The translations under genes were made by a program, and so were the position numbers. Shown piece after piece: positions 14,420 through 24,767 of a stretch of DNA of 64,000 nt. Where the stretch lies: contig JANFOG010000003.1 of assembly GCA_024336345.1 (NCBI GenBank), positions 3,912,501 to 3,976,500 on the forward strand. The letters run 5' to 3'. This DNA comes from Mariannaea sp. PMI_226. Lineage: Eukaryota; Ascomycota; Sordariomycetes; Hypocreales; Nectriaceae. A model generated the notes under the pieces. It was not told the DNA's origin and did no database searches. It worked only from the letters and a program-made list of their open reading frames with translations. The number at the start of each line of letters is the position of its first letter. Position 1 is the first letter of the stretch.

Positions 14420-16412
14420 ATGAATATGGACGACACGCCACTTCTCAGCTTACTCCATGGCCCCAGTCAGCCCGAGCTTTGGAGTAAGTCCATAGGACTG
14501 TTGCTCGATGACCAAGCTGCTATTTACGGAGACAATCCTGCGGTAATAGTCCCTTGGCAAGATACGCGACTTTCTTTCAAGCAGTTAAGGGACAAGAGCT
14601 GGATTGTGGCGGATGCATTGATAAAGTTCGGGCTACGCCACGGCGATCGTGTAGGCATAGTTGCAGGAAATCGATACGAGTATCTTGAAATATTTCTTGG
14701 TGCCGCCAGGATTGGATGCTCAGTTGTGGTGCTCAACAACACGTACACGCCGAACGAATTACAAAATGCGCTGCAAACCACCAGTAAGTTACGAGTCGCA
14801 TCCTGATTTATCGACAAGCAACCGGTTTAACGATGTAAACACAGAATGTGGCGTGCTCTTTATCGCAACTACGATTGGGCCTAAATCAATGCAAAGCCAC
14901 ATTGAACATATCAAACAGCAGGCTCGATCAGACGGAGAGCTCTCTGCCTTGCCGCAGATGGTGCTGTTGGACAGCAATTTCGATTCGAACGGGGACTCCG
15001 ACATCGAAAATTATACTACTTTCACCTCTGGACACTCTGCAAGAGATGTTAGACCGGAGACGAAACGCATGGCTTCTACTGTTTTACCTGACGATGTGAT
15101 CAATTTACAATTTACATCAGGTAGGTTGGCCAGTATATGCCAAACAATGTCATGCTGGAGTCGGCTAATTGGAATGGCAGGAACGACCGGTGCTCCTAAA
15201 GCAGCAATGCTGACAAGCCGGTATTTAATATCTTCTTTAGCATACAAGTAGGAAGCTAACATGAAGCTATAGCAATATCGTCAACAACGGAAGGTTCGTT
15301 GGTGACGCCTTGCGCCTCACACCTGACGACATCGTTTGTTGCCCTCCTCCACTTTTCCATTGCTTCGGCTTGGTCCTTGGATTTCTTGCCTGCTTGACAC
15401 ACGGCAGCGCGATTGTGTTTCCATCGGACTCTTTCAGTGCCAACGAGGTGATGATGAGCGTCATGCAAGAGAATGTTACCGTTCTTCTCGGTGTCCCAAC
15501 GATGTTCGTTGCCGAGCTTGAAGTCCTCCGTAAAACTGGACTGAAGCCTACGACCTTACGATGTGGCTTAAGTGCAGGATCAGCTATGCCAGCAGCCTTG
15601 GGCGAGCGATTGAGTCGCGAAATGGGCTTAGACATGGTTCTTATCGCCTATGGAATGACAGAAACTAGTCCAGTTACGTTTATCACCAGTATGGAGGACA
15701 CAAAAGAACAAAGACTAAATAGCATTGGTCGTATTTTCCCACATACCATGGCTAAAGTTATCGACCGAGAAGGTAACATCTTGCCAAGAGGACAACGTGG
15801 CGAACTGTGCACTAGCGGCTTTGTCTTACAAAAAGGATACTGGATGAATCAAGCCAAAACAGATGAAGTAATGAGACGAGACGCAAATGGAGTGCTATGG
15901 ATGCACACTGGGGATGAAGTGGTCCTGGATGATGAAGGTTATGGCTACATCACAGGACGGATCAAAGATATGATAATTCGAGGTAAGTGAAGATCTTGAG
16001 ATTAATCTTATCTTAGACGGACATTTTCAGGCTAATCTCCTTTCCTCCCGTCCATGAAGGTGGCGAGAATATTTTCCCCAGGGAGATCGAAGACCGACTC
16101 CAAGAGCATACCTGCATCACTGAAGCGAGCGTTGTTGGTCTGCCAGATGATCGGTACGGAGAAGTGGTGGGCGGGTTTCTGCGGCTGGCACCCTTTAAGG
16201 CCCAACCCAGCGACGCAGAGATTCGGCAATGGGTTATGGAGAAGTTGGGCCGACATAAAGCTCCGAAACATGTCTTTTGGGTTGGAGAGTCGGGACACAT
16301 CGCCGACTTTCCAAAGACTGCCTCTGGGAAGCACCAGAAGCATATACTTCGAGACATGGGATCGCGACTTCTCAAGCAATATCGTGACCACGATTTTAGG
16401 GCTAGATTATAG
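14420..16412 (+). CDS. AMP-forming acyl-CoA synthetase, peroxisomal
   Basis: The model is join(14420..14783,14845..15120,15181..15220,15273..15982,16060..16412), five exons and 580 residues. It should activate a short or branched carboxylic acid with ATP and CoA. The adenylation P-loop reads TSGTTGAPKAAML, joined across a 60-base intron; other signatures are AYGMTETSPVTF, the MHTGDEV motif, and the C-terminal [20 protein letters not shown] hinge followed by the catalytic lysine region FPKTASGKHQKHIL. The last three residues are ARL, a PTS1-like signal. Isovalerate is the substrate that best fits the neighbouring dehydrogenase and carboxylase, but medium-chain acids cannot be excluded. Confidence 0.9.
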
Positions 16413-16667
16413 ATATATCATTTAGCATCTAGAATTTCATTACTTAATTCCAAGTTGATAATTATATTTTCTCCATACACAATTGGCGCTAATTCTCGCT
16501 ACCCACTCATCGTCAGCCAGATTCTAAGCAAACAGAACTAATAGGGCATACGGTTGTGGGTTGCCTCTATGCAAATATCTTATTGATCGCTGCTATGCAT
16601 GAGATTTGTCAACGTAATTCAGAAATTAATACGGAGTTGTCATATTTCGAGACGATTTCATCAAGAA

Positions 16668-16674
16668 CGGTCCG
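16668..16674. promoter_or_regulatory. CGGTCCG element, cluster site 6
   Basis: First of three CGG-T-CCG heptamers in the fusion-gene promoter. Confidence 0.5.
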
Positions 16675-16706
16675 GTATTGGCAGTTCAGCCCATGTTCTT
16701 GTTTGG

Positions 16707-16713
16707 CGGTCCG
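16707..16713. promoter_or_regulatory. CGGTCCG element, cluster site 7
   Basis: Second of three; it is separated from the next by exactly ten bases start to start, about one helical turn. Confidence 0.55.
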
Positions 16714-16716
16714 CTG

Positions 16717-16723
16717 CGGTCCG
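16717..16723. promoter_or_regulatory. CGGTCCG element, cluster site 8
   Basis: Third of three, on the same face of the helix as site 7. Confidence 0.55.
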
Positions 16724-16930
16724 TAGTGCGGCTACCTTCTGTATTTTATGGCGGGGGCTCGGAAGCCAGCGAGGGCTTGCCGAAGGCAATGCTCACCGAA
16801 CGGAACGCAGCATTTGAAGCCTGAAATAGCATTGTGCCCTGCAATCAAAAGTAGGCTAAAATACGGACACAACGGCTATGAACAGAGGTATGCGCATGCG
16901 CTTCAATTCTAGACGTCAATCAACTCCACC

Positions 16931-18818
16931 ATGAATCCGAGCGTCAGGATTGTCGAGGTCGGGCCCCGAGATGGCTTGCAAAACATTTCCCAGAATGTGT
17001 CAACAGCGATCAAGGTTGAACTTATTCAAAGACTTGTCGATGCTGGGCTACGTACTGTCGAGCTTACATCTGTCGTATCACCCAAGGCGGTTCCACAGCT
17101 GAAGGACTGCAGAGAAGTGCTGCAAAGTCCGGAAATACGACGTCTACTTCAAGGCAACGCCCAACGCCTCCCAGTTCTGGTGCCGAACATCAAGGGGCTC
17201 AACATTGCATCTCAATGCGGTGTCTCAGAGATTGCTGTGTTCATCAGTGCCACCGAAGGGTTTAGCAAAGCGAACATTCGATGTACTGTGGATGAAGGCA
17301 TCGCTAGGTCGCGAGAGGTTGTCCAATTGGCGCTTGAGCGAGGCATGTCAGTTCGAGGGTAAGTTCCCCTTTTGCATTTATTCTGTACGCAGAATATATC
17401 GCACGGGTTTGCGGCATAGACCCCTTTACTTACTTTTAAACAGATATGTGTCTTGCATCTTTGCAGATCCCTTCGACGGCCCAACACCTTGCGAAGCTGT
17501 TGCAACCGCTACCGAACACCTTCTGGGCATGGGATGCTACGAAGTCAGCTTGGGTGATACCTTGGGAGTCGGCTCACCGCAATCGGTCCGCACCCTGATC
17601 ACGTTCTTGAAAGAACGTGGAATTCCATTAGATCGACTTGCAGGACATTTTCACGACACCTATGGCCAAGCTCTAGCCAATGTATGGGAGGCTTATTGCG
17701 GTGGGATAAGGGTGTTCGACAGTAGCGTTTCTGGTCTTGGCGGATGTCCGTTCGCACCAGGTGCCAAAGGCAACCTTGCAACGGAAGACTTGGTGTACAT
17801 GCTTGATCAGGCGGGAGTCTCTACCGGCGTAAACCTAGCAAAACTTGTCGCGACCGGGACTTGGATATCTGACAAGTTATCCTGCAAGACCCAGAGCAGG
17901 GCAGGAGCCGCTTTGGCAATCAAGTATGCTGCTAGTATGAAGAGAGCGGGAGGACAAGTGGAAACCACCAAGTCTATTCCCCGCATGAAATGGACGCGAA
18001 TCAGGGAAACAGATGGTCTGATTTTGGATCGATCTGGCGCCAACCTCCGAGTGACGATGAACCGGCCAAAAAACGGGAATGCATTGACTACTGCCATGAT
18101 GGAAGACTTGGTTTCAACCATTAATGAGGCTGGAAAAGACGCATCAATCAACCGCATTGCCATTACAGGAAATGGGAAATTCTTCTGCACGGGCATGGAC
18201 CTTGGCAAGGGCAGCACTGCGGTGGGCAAAGAAAGCGCTTCCCTTCTTCAGTACGAAAGACTGACACGGTTATTTGACACTATTGATTCATGCCCCAAGA
18301 CGACGATAGCTTGTCTGAACGGACCAGCATTTGGTGGCGGCGTGGGCTTAGCGTTTGCCTGTGATCTTCGGCTTTGCGCGAAAAATGCACGGATGACGCT
18401 GAGCGAGGCCAAGCTGGGTCTTTGTCCAGCTACAATTTCGAAATTTGTTATCCGAGAACTGGGAGTCGCATTCGCCCGAGAAGCAATGCTGACGGCTCGC
18501 TCGATATCACCAACAGAGCTCAAGCAAAGGGGGATTATTGCTGATGTCGCTGAGGACCCACAGGAATTCACCAGTCTTGTGGAAGCGTTTCTCACCAGTC
18601 TACGAAGTATTTCAACCGATGCATCCCGGATGTGCAAGTCTCTGGTCCAAGCGGGTTGGATGTATGGTGGACAGGGGGAGCAAGTCGATGTCATGAAGCA
18701 AATGTTCTTGGAGATGATGTCGCCCACCTCTGCAGGGACGTTTGGGGTTCAGGAGTTCCAAGCGGGCCGAAAAGTTGATTGGGACAAATATTCCACAAAT
18801 CCTACTAGCAAGCTGTAA
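16931..18818 (+). CDS. Fusion of HMG-CoA lyase and 3-methylglutaconyl-CoA hydratase-like enoyl-CoA hydratase
   Basis: The model is join(16931..17358,17444..18818), two exons and 600 residues. Residues 1 to about 305 are a 3-hydroxy-3-methylglutaryl-CoA lyase: VGPRDGLQN with Arg13/Asp14, metal-binding GHFHDTYG (His211, His213) and the catalytic-cysteine loop SGLGGCPFAPGAKGN (Cys244). Residues about 330-600 are a crotonase fold: NGPAFGGGVGLAFACD forms the oxyanion hole, and Glu464 in SEAKLGL matches the second catalytic glutamate of hydratases. The first glutamate position is Gly444, as in bacterial LiuC/AtuE-type hydratases. Both halves lie in one large exon with no stop between them, so the fusion is real in this sequence. 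It would hydrate 3-methylglutaconyl-CoA and then cleave HMG-CoA to acetyl-CoA and acetoacetate. The C-terminus is SKL, a canonical PTS1. Confidence 0.9.
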
Positions 18819-20098
18819 CAAGATGTCAGTATCAACCTTTATTCTGCAGAATTATTACCTGATTGTCCAAATTCTTGATTTTTTCTCTTTTTTTCTGGGA
18901 AGAGACCAGGGTGAAGTCGCTTCTCTCTTTCATCATCCCCGCGTTGAACATGTTAGGGCAACTAGGCGGACCGTGCAGAATTATCGCCTATCGGGCAATT
19001 AGGCTTCGCCAACGACACGCCTGGAAAGCATTTGGACTTTGATATTCAAAGTACCTTCCAGGCTATGGAAATTTGAGTAGCCGCATTGTGTATTAGATAC
19101 TGGTAATAGAAAGCAAAAAAATAAAATAAAACAAAACAGAAATACCACGAGTGCATCAAACTTATAACATAATATATACCTGCCAAGGCCAGGATGGCCA
19201 AATACTGCCTTGGACAGATTCAAAGCGACAGTTGGAAGAAATTGCCATAATTACGTCAGTGTAGTTCCCTAGAGGTACAGTAGTTTAAAAGCCTTGAACT
19301 TCCATTTTACCATCTTGCGCCTGCATATTGTCCAGGGAGAATAGCTTTTCGGTGAGCAAGGCCTGGATTTTGTACGTATATTCTCTAATTTTTCCTTTTC
19401 CTACCCTAGAAACCGCCTCATCTACCCTCTACAATCTGCAAAGTAACAAGGCCAACCTTGAGAAAATCTGAATCGCTTTTTCGGGCCAGTTACGTATCCA
19501 GTAGTCTTTATCGGTAGCATGTGACTATATGCATGTACATAAGTACATAGGGTAGGCAGTTGAGATGAGTTCGCAGGATCCATGTACCTTAGACCAAGTA
19601 GAGAAGTAAGCTTATTCGTATTGGGAGTATCATAACCTGACGAAGGGCGCATATTCTCCACGCTACTCTATCTATATTTTGCCTTGGGTTTGTATCCTAA
19701 ATCTTCAAGTACCTAGACTACTTGGTAATTGTCCACCTCGAGCTTTGTTCATTAAGCCATTGAGCTGGCAATTGTTCGCACAGCAAAATTGACTTCCGAG
19801 CAAAGGGGGCAGTGTACTTCTCAAACTGTTCTCCACTTCCCCCCGATTTTTTGACCCGTCAACCTGCTTACCATCCCCGCATCAACGCAAAATCTTGGTT
19901 CAGCTCGCTTTTGCCGGTGCTCCGGCGATGGAACGCTCTGTGCTGGTACCGGTACATGCTAGTACAGGTACCTGGCTGAAGTACCTTGCTTGACTCCGCC
20001 AACTAACCCCGGATTTCCCCAGCAAGGTGATGCAACCTTTGACTTTACCATCCGACACATGCAACACGTTGAAGATACTGCAAGCTCTTTGACAGATC
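18819..20098. other. Intergenic region between fusion gene and second regulator
   Basis: I see no gene here. There is one CGGACCG element near the left end and a patch of repeated GGTAC words at about 19945-19983, close to the start of the second regulator. Confidence 0.45.
18967..18973. promoter_or_regulatory. CGGACCG element, cluster site 9
   Basis: A CGG-A-CCG heptamer lies 149 bases after the fusion-gene stop and 1.1 kb before the second regulator; it is the least promoter-like of the set. Confidence 0.35.
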
Positions 20099-22577
20099 AT
20101 GGAAGCGTCGCAGCGAAGACCATCGCATTCGGGAGGCGTGATCAAGCGAATTCGACAGGCATGTACGAATTGCAGGTACGTACTAAGGCGCGCTCTGCGC
20201 TCCCCGATGTTGGTCTCAACTGAGCTTGGCTGAATCATTTCCCCGCGCTTCAATCGACAGACGACGCAAAGTCAAGTGCTCTGGCGATCGCCCAGTGTGC
20301 GCCCATTGCCAGCAGAACCGGCGCAGCTGCATCTATGAGCCCTATTCAAACGCGCCAGTGCCGAGCAATGACGCTTCTTCAGACTCGTCTATGATGTTGA
20401 ACGTGAGTCCTCAGAAAGTTGAACCTGCCCGCTGTGACTGACAAAGGTCCCGAAGAGCGTGCTTCTGGAAAGGATATCTTCCATTGAGAACGCTTTGAGC
20501 AAATTGAGCCAAGGGGACTTCCAACTGCCTAGGTGAGTTATAGGTACCCTCAGTCGCGATACAGGATCACCTATGACAAATTCTATGGCCTTGACACATT
20601 GACACTTAGTAGTCAGATACCATCGCCTTCGATGCTCCTCTCCGAAACCGCGAAGTTCACCTCATCCAACGATCCTTTCGAACCCGCTACATCAGTGAAT
20701 AGCGAGCCTCTAGAGGCAGCCATCTCCGAACTGTATGATCATTCACTTAAAATGGACTGGTGTGGGTGCTGACAGCGGTTACCCCATTCTAGACCTCTGA
20801 ACCAGCTTCCTCCGCCGCAGATTTTGAACTCCTTGATCGATATTTACTTCGCCCGCGTCCATAACCAACCATACTCCTTTTTCCACCAAGGTTCTTTTCG
20901 ACAGAGTCTTGAAGACGGATCGGTGCCAAGATGCTTAATGTTCGCAATCCTAGCTATCGCGGTCCGGTTCTCCAACGACCCCGTCTTCATTGGCCGAACG
21001 TACGAGGCCTCTGATGCCTACTCGCGACGATCTTGGCTTTACGTTATAGAAGATCATTTAGCAACAGACGATAACTCTGATTTGGCATTCATCCAAACCG
21101 TGGCTTTGCTAGCAATCATTGACTATACTGGTAAGACATGCAGTGCTTGCTCTTGTTCGCTCAAGGAAATTGCGACGACACAAAATACACATCGTGAAAA
21201 ACACGTTGGAAATCGAGATTGGTGGACTAATACTAACACGAGTTTGTGATATAGCTGGAAAGGTCAGTCCTGGATGGTTACGACTTGGTCTTGCTATTAG
21301 GTTATCACAAGATCTTCATCTCACCTCCGAACCTCCGCCTCTTCTATCCAATGTGAAAAGAGAGGAGCATCGACGGACTTTCTGGTCAATATACCTCCTG
21401 GACAAATTGATGTCGTGCGCGAGATCGAAACCGGCCGCCTTGTTGGATCAAGATTGCACTGTCCAGTTACCTTGCAACGAGACGACCTTTCGAAACATGG
21501 AACACAAAGAAACTCCGACGCTTCAGCAGATGATGAGCTGGGATAGCGGAATCGAAGAACCTCCTAGTTTCTTCAGTCTCACCATCGCGACATCATCGAT
21601 TTTTGCACGCTGCACCAGATATGCACGGGGCCAAACAAACGCGGATTGCCTCCCACCATGGCATCCCCGGTCAGAATTCACTTCAACAAATGCATCTTTG
21701 CTATTTATTGAGTCTTACCTGAAGAGAGGGAGCAACTCTATCCTCAATATCATCACTGAAGGAGTCCCTGGAGATGATAGCTTTGATGTAGCTCAGATTG
21801 GTCACCTCATCCTCGCGCACGCCGTCTTCCATCTCTGCCATTGTCTTCTAAATCACCCGTTTCTTATGCGACTAAGATTAAGACCAGTCGCAGCGAAAGC
21901 ACCAGCACGCTTTGCCTCGGACTCGTTTAAACTGTGTCAAGAGCATGCCAGGAAGTTGACTGACATACTGGAGGCAGCGGCCGAGAGCAAGCTCTTTATC
22001 AAATCTTCCTTTTACAGCCATTGCGCGGCCATATCGGCCGGCGTCCATTGCCTTGCCAGCAGTGCACAACAACATGGAGTTGAGACTAATCAATATGACG
22101 CGCGAAACTACTTTGAGAAGAGCATGAATGCCCTTGAAAAATTAGCTGTCATTTGGCCAATGGTGACAGAAATGGTTGGTCCTCCTTTTCCCCCGCCCAC
22201 CTCCCTATTTCCTCTTTCCCTTTCCGCAGTATTTATGGCAGAATGAGAGATCTAACGTTATTTTCCGTACTTAGATCAAGAAACTCACAGAGTTTGATAC
22301 AACATCTGGTGCATATGCCAGTCTCTTTGATGTAAAGTGTTTAGGAGACAATTTGGATCATCTGACGGAGAATACCCTCTGGACACTTATTGACTACGGG
22401 TTGCTGGCAAGGGAAACTCCTGAAAAATCGCCAGGGCCTACCTCATACTTATCTAACCTGCCCTCACCCAGCACCTGGAACTATCCTATGCATGATTTTG
22501 CACCGTCAGCAGACTTATGTAATACTGAGAATCAGATGTTATTCATGGACGTTGGGGGCAGTCAATCAGGGTATTAA
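20099..22577 (+). CDS. Zn2Cys6 transcription factor with fungal_trans domain (second)
   Basis: The model is join(20099..20175,20261..20402,20447..20532,20610..20732,20793..21130,21255..22174,22275..22577), seven exons and 662 residues. The zinc cluster is assembled across the first intron: cysteines at residues 22, 25, 32, 39, 42 and 49 with linker RRRKVKCSGDRPVCAHCQQ. The fungal_trans core follows, with the segment ILNSLIDIYFARVHNQPYSF, then WLRLGLAIRLSQDLHL and EEHRRTFWSIYLLDKL. It is a nuclear DNA-binding activator or repressor. It stands between the fusion gene and the acyl-CoA dehydrogenase, making it the second candidate regulator of the pathway. The 5' site of the sixth intron (ATG/GTTGGT) is weaker than the others. 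Confidence 0.88.
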
Positions 22578-22692
22578 AATCAATTGCCTTGTGGCCTACT
22601 GGATATTTCTTTTTAACCGCTCGTACTTGGGTTGTTTGTGTCAAGTTTATGATCAAGGCTCACTGTTCATAGTGAGTTGCGGGGAAGGGATC

Positions 22693-22699
22693 CGGACCG
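22693..22699. promoter_or_regulatory. CGGACCG element, cluster site 10
   Basis: A CGG-A-CCG heptamer lies about 520 bases upstream of the dehydrogenase start. Confidence 0.5.
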
Positions 22700-22738
22700 A
22701 AAGCCGCAAAGCGGAGAGAGAAGGCGGGCGATCTGCAG

Positions 22739-22745
22739 CGGACCG
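22739..22745. promoter_or_regulatory. CGGACCG element, cluster site 11
   Basis: A CGG-A-CCG heptamer lies 46 bases from site 10. Confidence 0.5.
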
Positions 22746-22912
22746 ACCCCACTGTCAATGGCGCGCGAAGCACCGACGCCTTCAGTGCAAAGAGAAGAAA
22801 GCAGAAATCGGGCGGGAAATTTGTGCATAATCGAATTGACTGTGGCATTAAGGGTGGGCATCTGAAGCCAATTATTCCATGCACCAACAGAATGTTTTCA
22901 CGACCTAGGTAG

Positions 22913-22935
22913 TTTTTTTTTTTTTTTTTTTTTTT
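22913..22935. repeat. Poly-T homopolymer
   Basis: An uninterrupted run of about 23 T lies in the dehydrogenase promoter. Such tracts exclude nucleosomes in fungal promoters; length may also be affected by sequencing error. Confidence 0.8.
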
Positions 22936-23019
22936 CCTTTCCCAACCGATACCAGAGTAGGCGGGTAGGCAGATGACAGCAACCGAAGTCAAGACTGAAT
23001 TTCTTGGTACTGCCCCGCC

Positions 23020-23026
23020 CGGACCG
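23020..23026. promoter_or_regulatory. CGGACCG element, cluster site 12
   Basis: A CGG-A-CCG heptamer lies about 190 bases upstream of the dehydrogenase start codon. Confidence 0.5.
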
Positions 23027-23212
23027 ACGCCGATACAAGTGGAGCCATTAGCGGCGGGTTCTATCATTCAGAGCGCGAGGTCGACGTGCCCTTGATTCAA
23101 GATAGTAATTCATAAACCCAACGTTATTACTGCATCTGTAGCTCAACGAAGGAACTCCCAGGCTGATACAATCAATCCAAATTCTCCAAACAGAAAACCG
23201 TTCACCAAAATC

Positions 23213-24767
23213 ATGTCTGACGTCCCCTTTGCTGATCCCCTCTGGTTGACGAGGAACATTAGCCCATACTATGATGCATCTCATCGACGGCTACAGCAAG
23301 AGGTCCGATCCTATGTGAGCACGAGCATTGCTCCATTCTGTGATGAATGGGAAAAGAATGGTGTCGTCCCACCTGAAGTAAGTCAGCCTTAAAGGTTTGA
23401 ATTTCAGCTATCCGAATTTCTTGTTTGCTAATTTCAAATTTTTGAGGCGTTCAGGTTCAGAAGCGTCACGCACAACTTGGCTATACCGCCGTTGCCGCCT
23501 TTCCAATAGGTGCCGATTATTTGTGTGGGCAGCGGCTACCTGGCGACATCAGTCCTCGAGACTGGAATAGTTTCCATGACTTAATTGTCATCGATGAGCT
23601 TGCCAGATGCGGCTACTTGGGCGTGGTCTGGGCTCTTGGATGCGGCAACTCAATCGGGTTGCCACCTGTAATCCAATTTGGCACTGAGATTCAAAAGCGA
23701 CAATTTCTCCCAGATGCTCTCTCAGGGCGGACTAGATTTTGTTTGGCTGTAACAGAACCGGATGGTGAGTTTTGCCCGCCATTAGCTGAAATATCCTACT
23801 GCTGGGCTTACTGGAGGACTAATCATTGCCTTCTCACATAGCCGGTTCGGATGTTGCAGGAATCACAACAACAGCCGTCAAGAAAGGATCTAAGTACATT
23901 GTAAACGGTGCTAAAAAATGGATCACCAACGGCATTTTCGCAGATTATTGCACGGCTGCAGTGAGAACGGGTGGTCCAGGAAGTAAGGGGATTTCTGCTT
24001 TGATCATTCCTCTCAAAGCGCCTGGCGTGACCTGCAAAAAGATAGACAATGCTGGTGTCACTTCAAGTGGTAAGTTTGTCCATTCTGTGCTTGTGCATGT
24101 TTGGATTTCTGATTAAAACAGGTTCGACCTACATCGAGTTTGATGATGTCGAGGTTCCAGTTTCAAACCTATTGGGTGAAGAAAACAAAGGGTTTTCCAT
24201 CATTATGCATAGTAAGTAACCTATCTCTCCCTCATAGGAATAATTGATGTTGGTTGAGCAGTGAGAGCTCATATTTTCCCCCCAGATTTCAACCACGAAC
24301 GCCTGTGGCTTGCCTGCACTGCTCTTCGCCTTGGTCGTGTCTGTTTGCAGGATGCCTACGAACACGCACGCAAAAGAGAGACATTTGGCAAGAAATTAAT
24401 CGAGAATCAAGTGATTCGCGCCAAATTCAGCACAGTGGGCCGACAGCTAGATGCGGCGTACGCATTGATGGAGAATCTCGTTCATATTTCTCAAGTCTCT
24501 ATCCAGAACGGGCAAGATGCTTTTCTTGGTGGCCAATTTGCGAACCTCAAAGTTCTGGCAGGACAAACTCTGGAAAAAGCTAACAGAGAGGCCCAACAAG
24601 TGATGGGCGGTCTTGGCTACTCGAAAAATGGTAGGGGTGCTAGAGTGGAACAGATCAGTCGCGACGTCAGAGTCATGGTGGTGGGTGGTGGTAGTGAAGA
24701 GATCTTGACCGACTTGTCTGTGAACCAGGAAACGAGAGCAATGAAAAAACTTGCTTCGAAACTATAG
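23213..24767 (+). CDS. Acyl-CoA dehydrogenase, isovaleryl-type active site, PTS1
   Basis: The model is join(23213..23377,23455..23764,23842..24069,24122..24211,24286..24767), five exons and 424 residues. It should introduce the alpha-beta double bond, most plausibly converting isovaleryl-CoA to 3-methylcrotonyl-CoA. Signatures are CLAVTEPDAGSDVAGI, GAKKWITNGIFADY, EARKRETFGKKLIENQ-like HARKRETFGK, and QVMGGLGYSKNGRGARVEQ with the ISRDVRVM region. Glu269 in NHERLWLA matches the catalytic glutamate position of isovaleryl-CoA dehydrogenase, while the position used by medium-chain enzymes is occupied by glycine (VVGGGSEEI). The protein ends in SKL and has no mitochondrial presequence, which is unusual for an electron-transfer-flavoprotein dependent enzyme. 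Other branched or long-chain substrates remain possible. Confidence 0.9.

Larger units (their letters stand above)
16413..16930. promoter_or_regulatory. Promoter of the lyase/hydratase fusion gene
   Basis: The gap contains three CGGTCCG elements within 56 bases (16668-16723), the densest group in the window, 210-260 bases before the start codon. Confidence 0.6.
22578..23212. promoter_or_regulatory. Promoter of the acyl-CoA dehydrogenase gene
   Basis: This gap holds three CGGACCG elements and a homopolymer of about 23 thymines at 22913-22935. No exon is seen. Confidence 0.55.

Noticed and set aside
18248..18727. 159-codon minus-strand frame
   Set aside because: Antisense to the crotonase domain of the fusion gene; no independent evidence.
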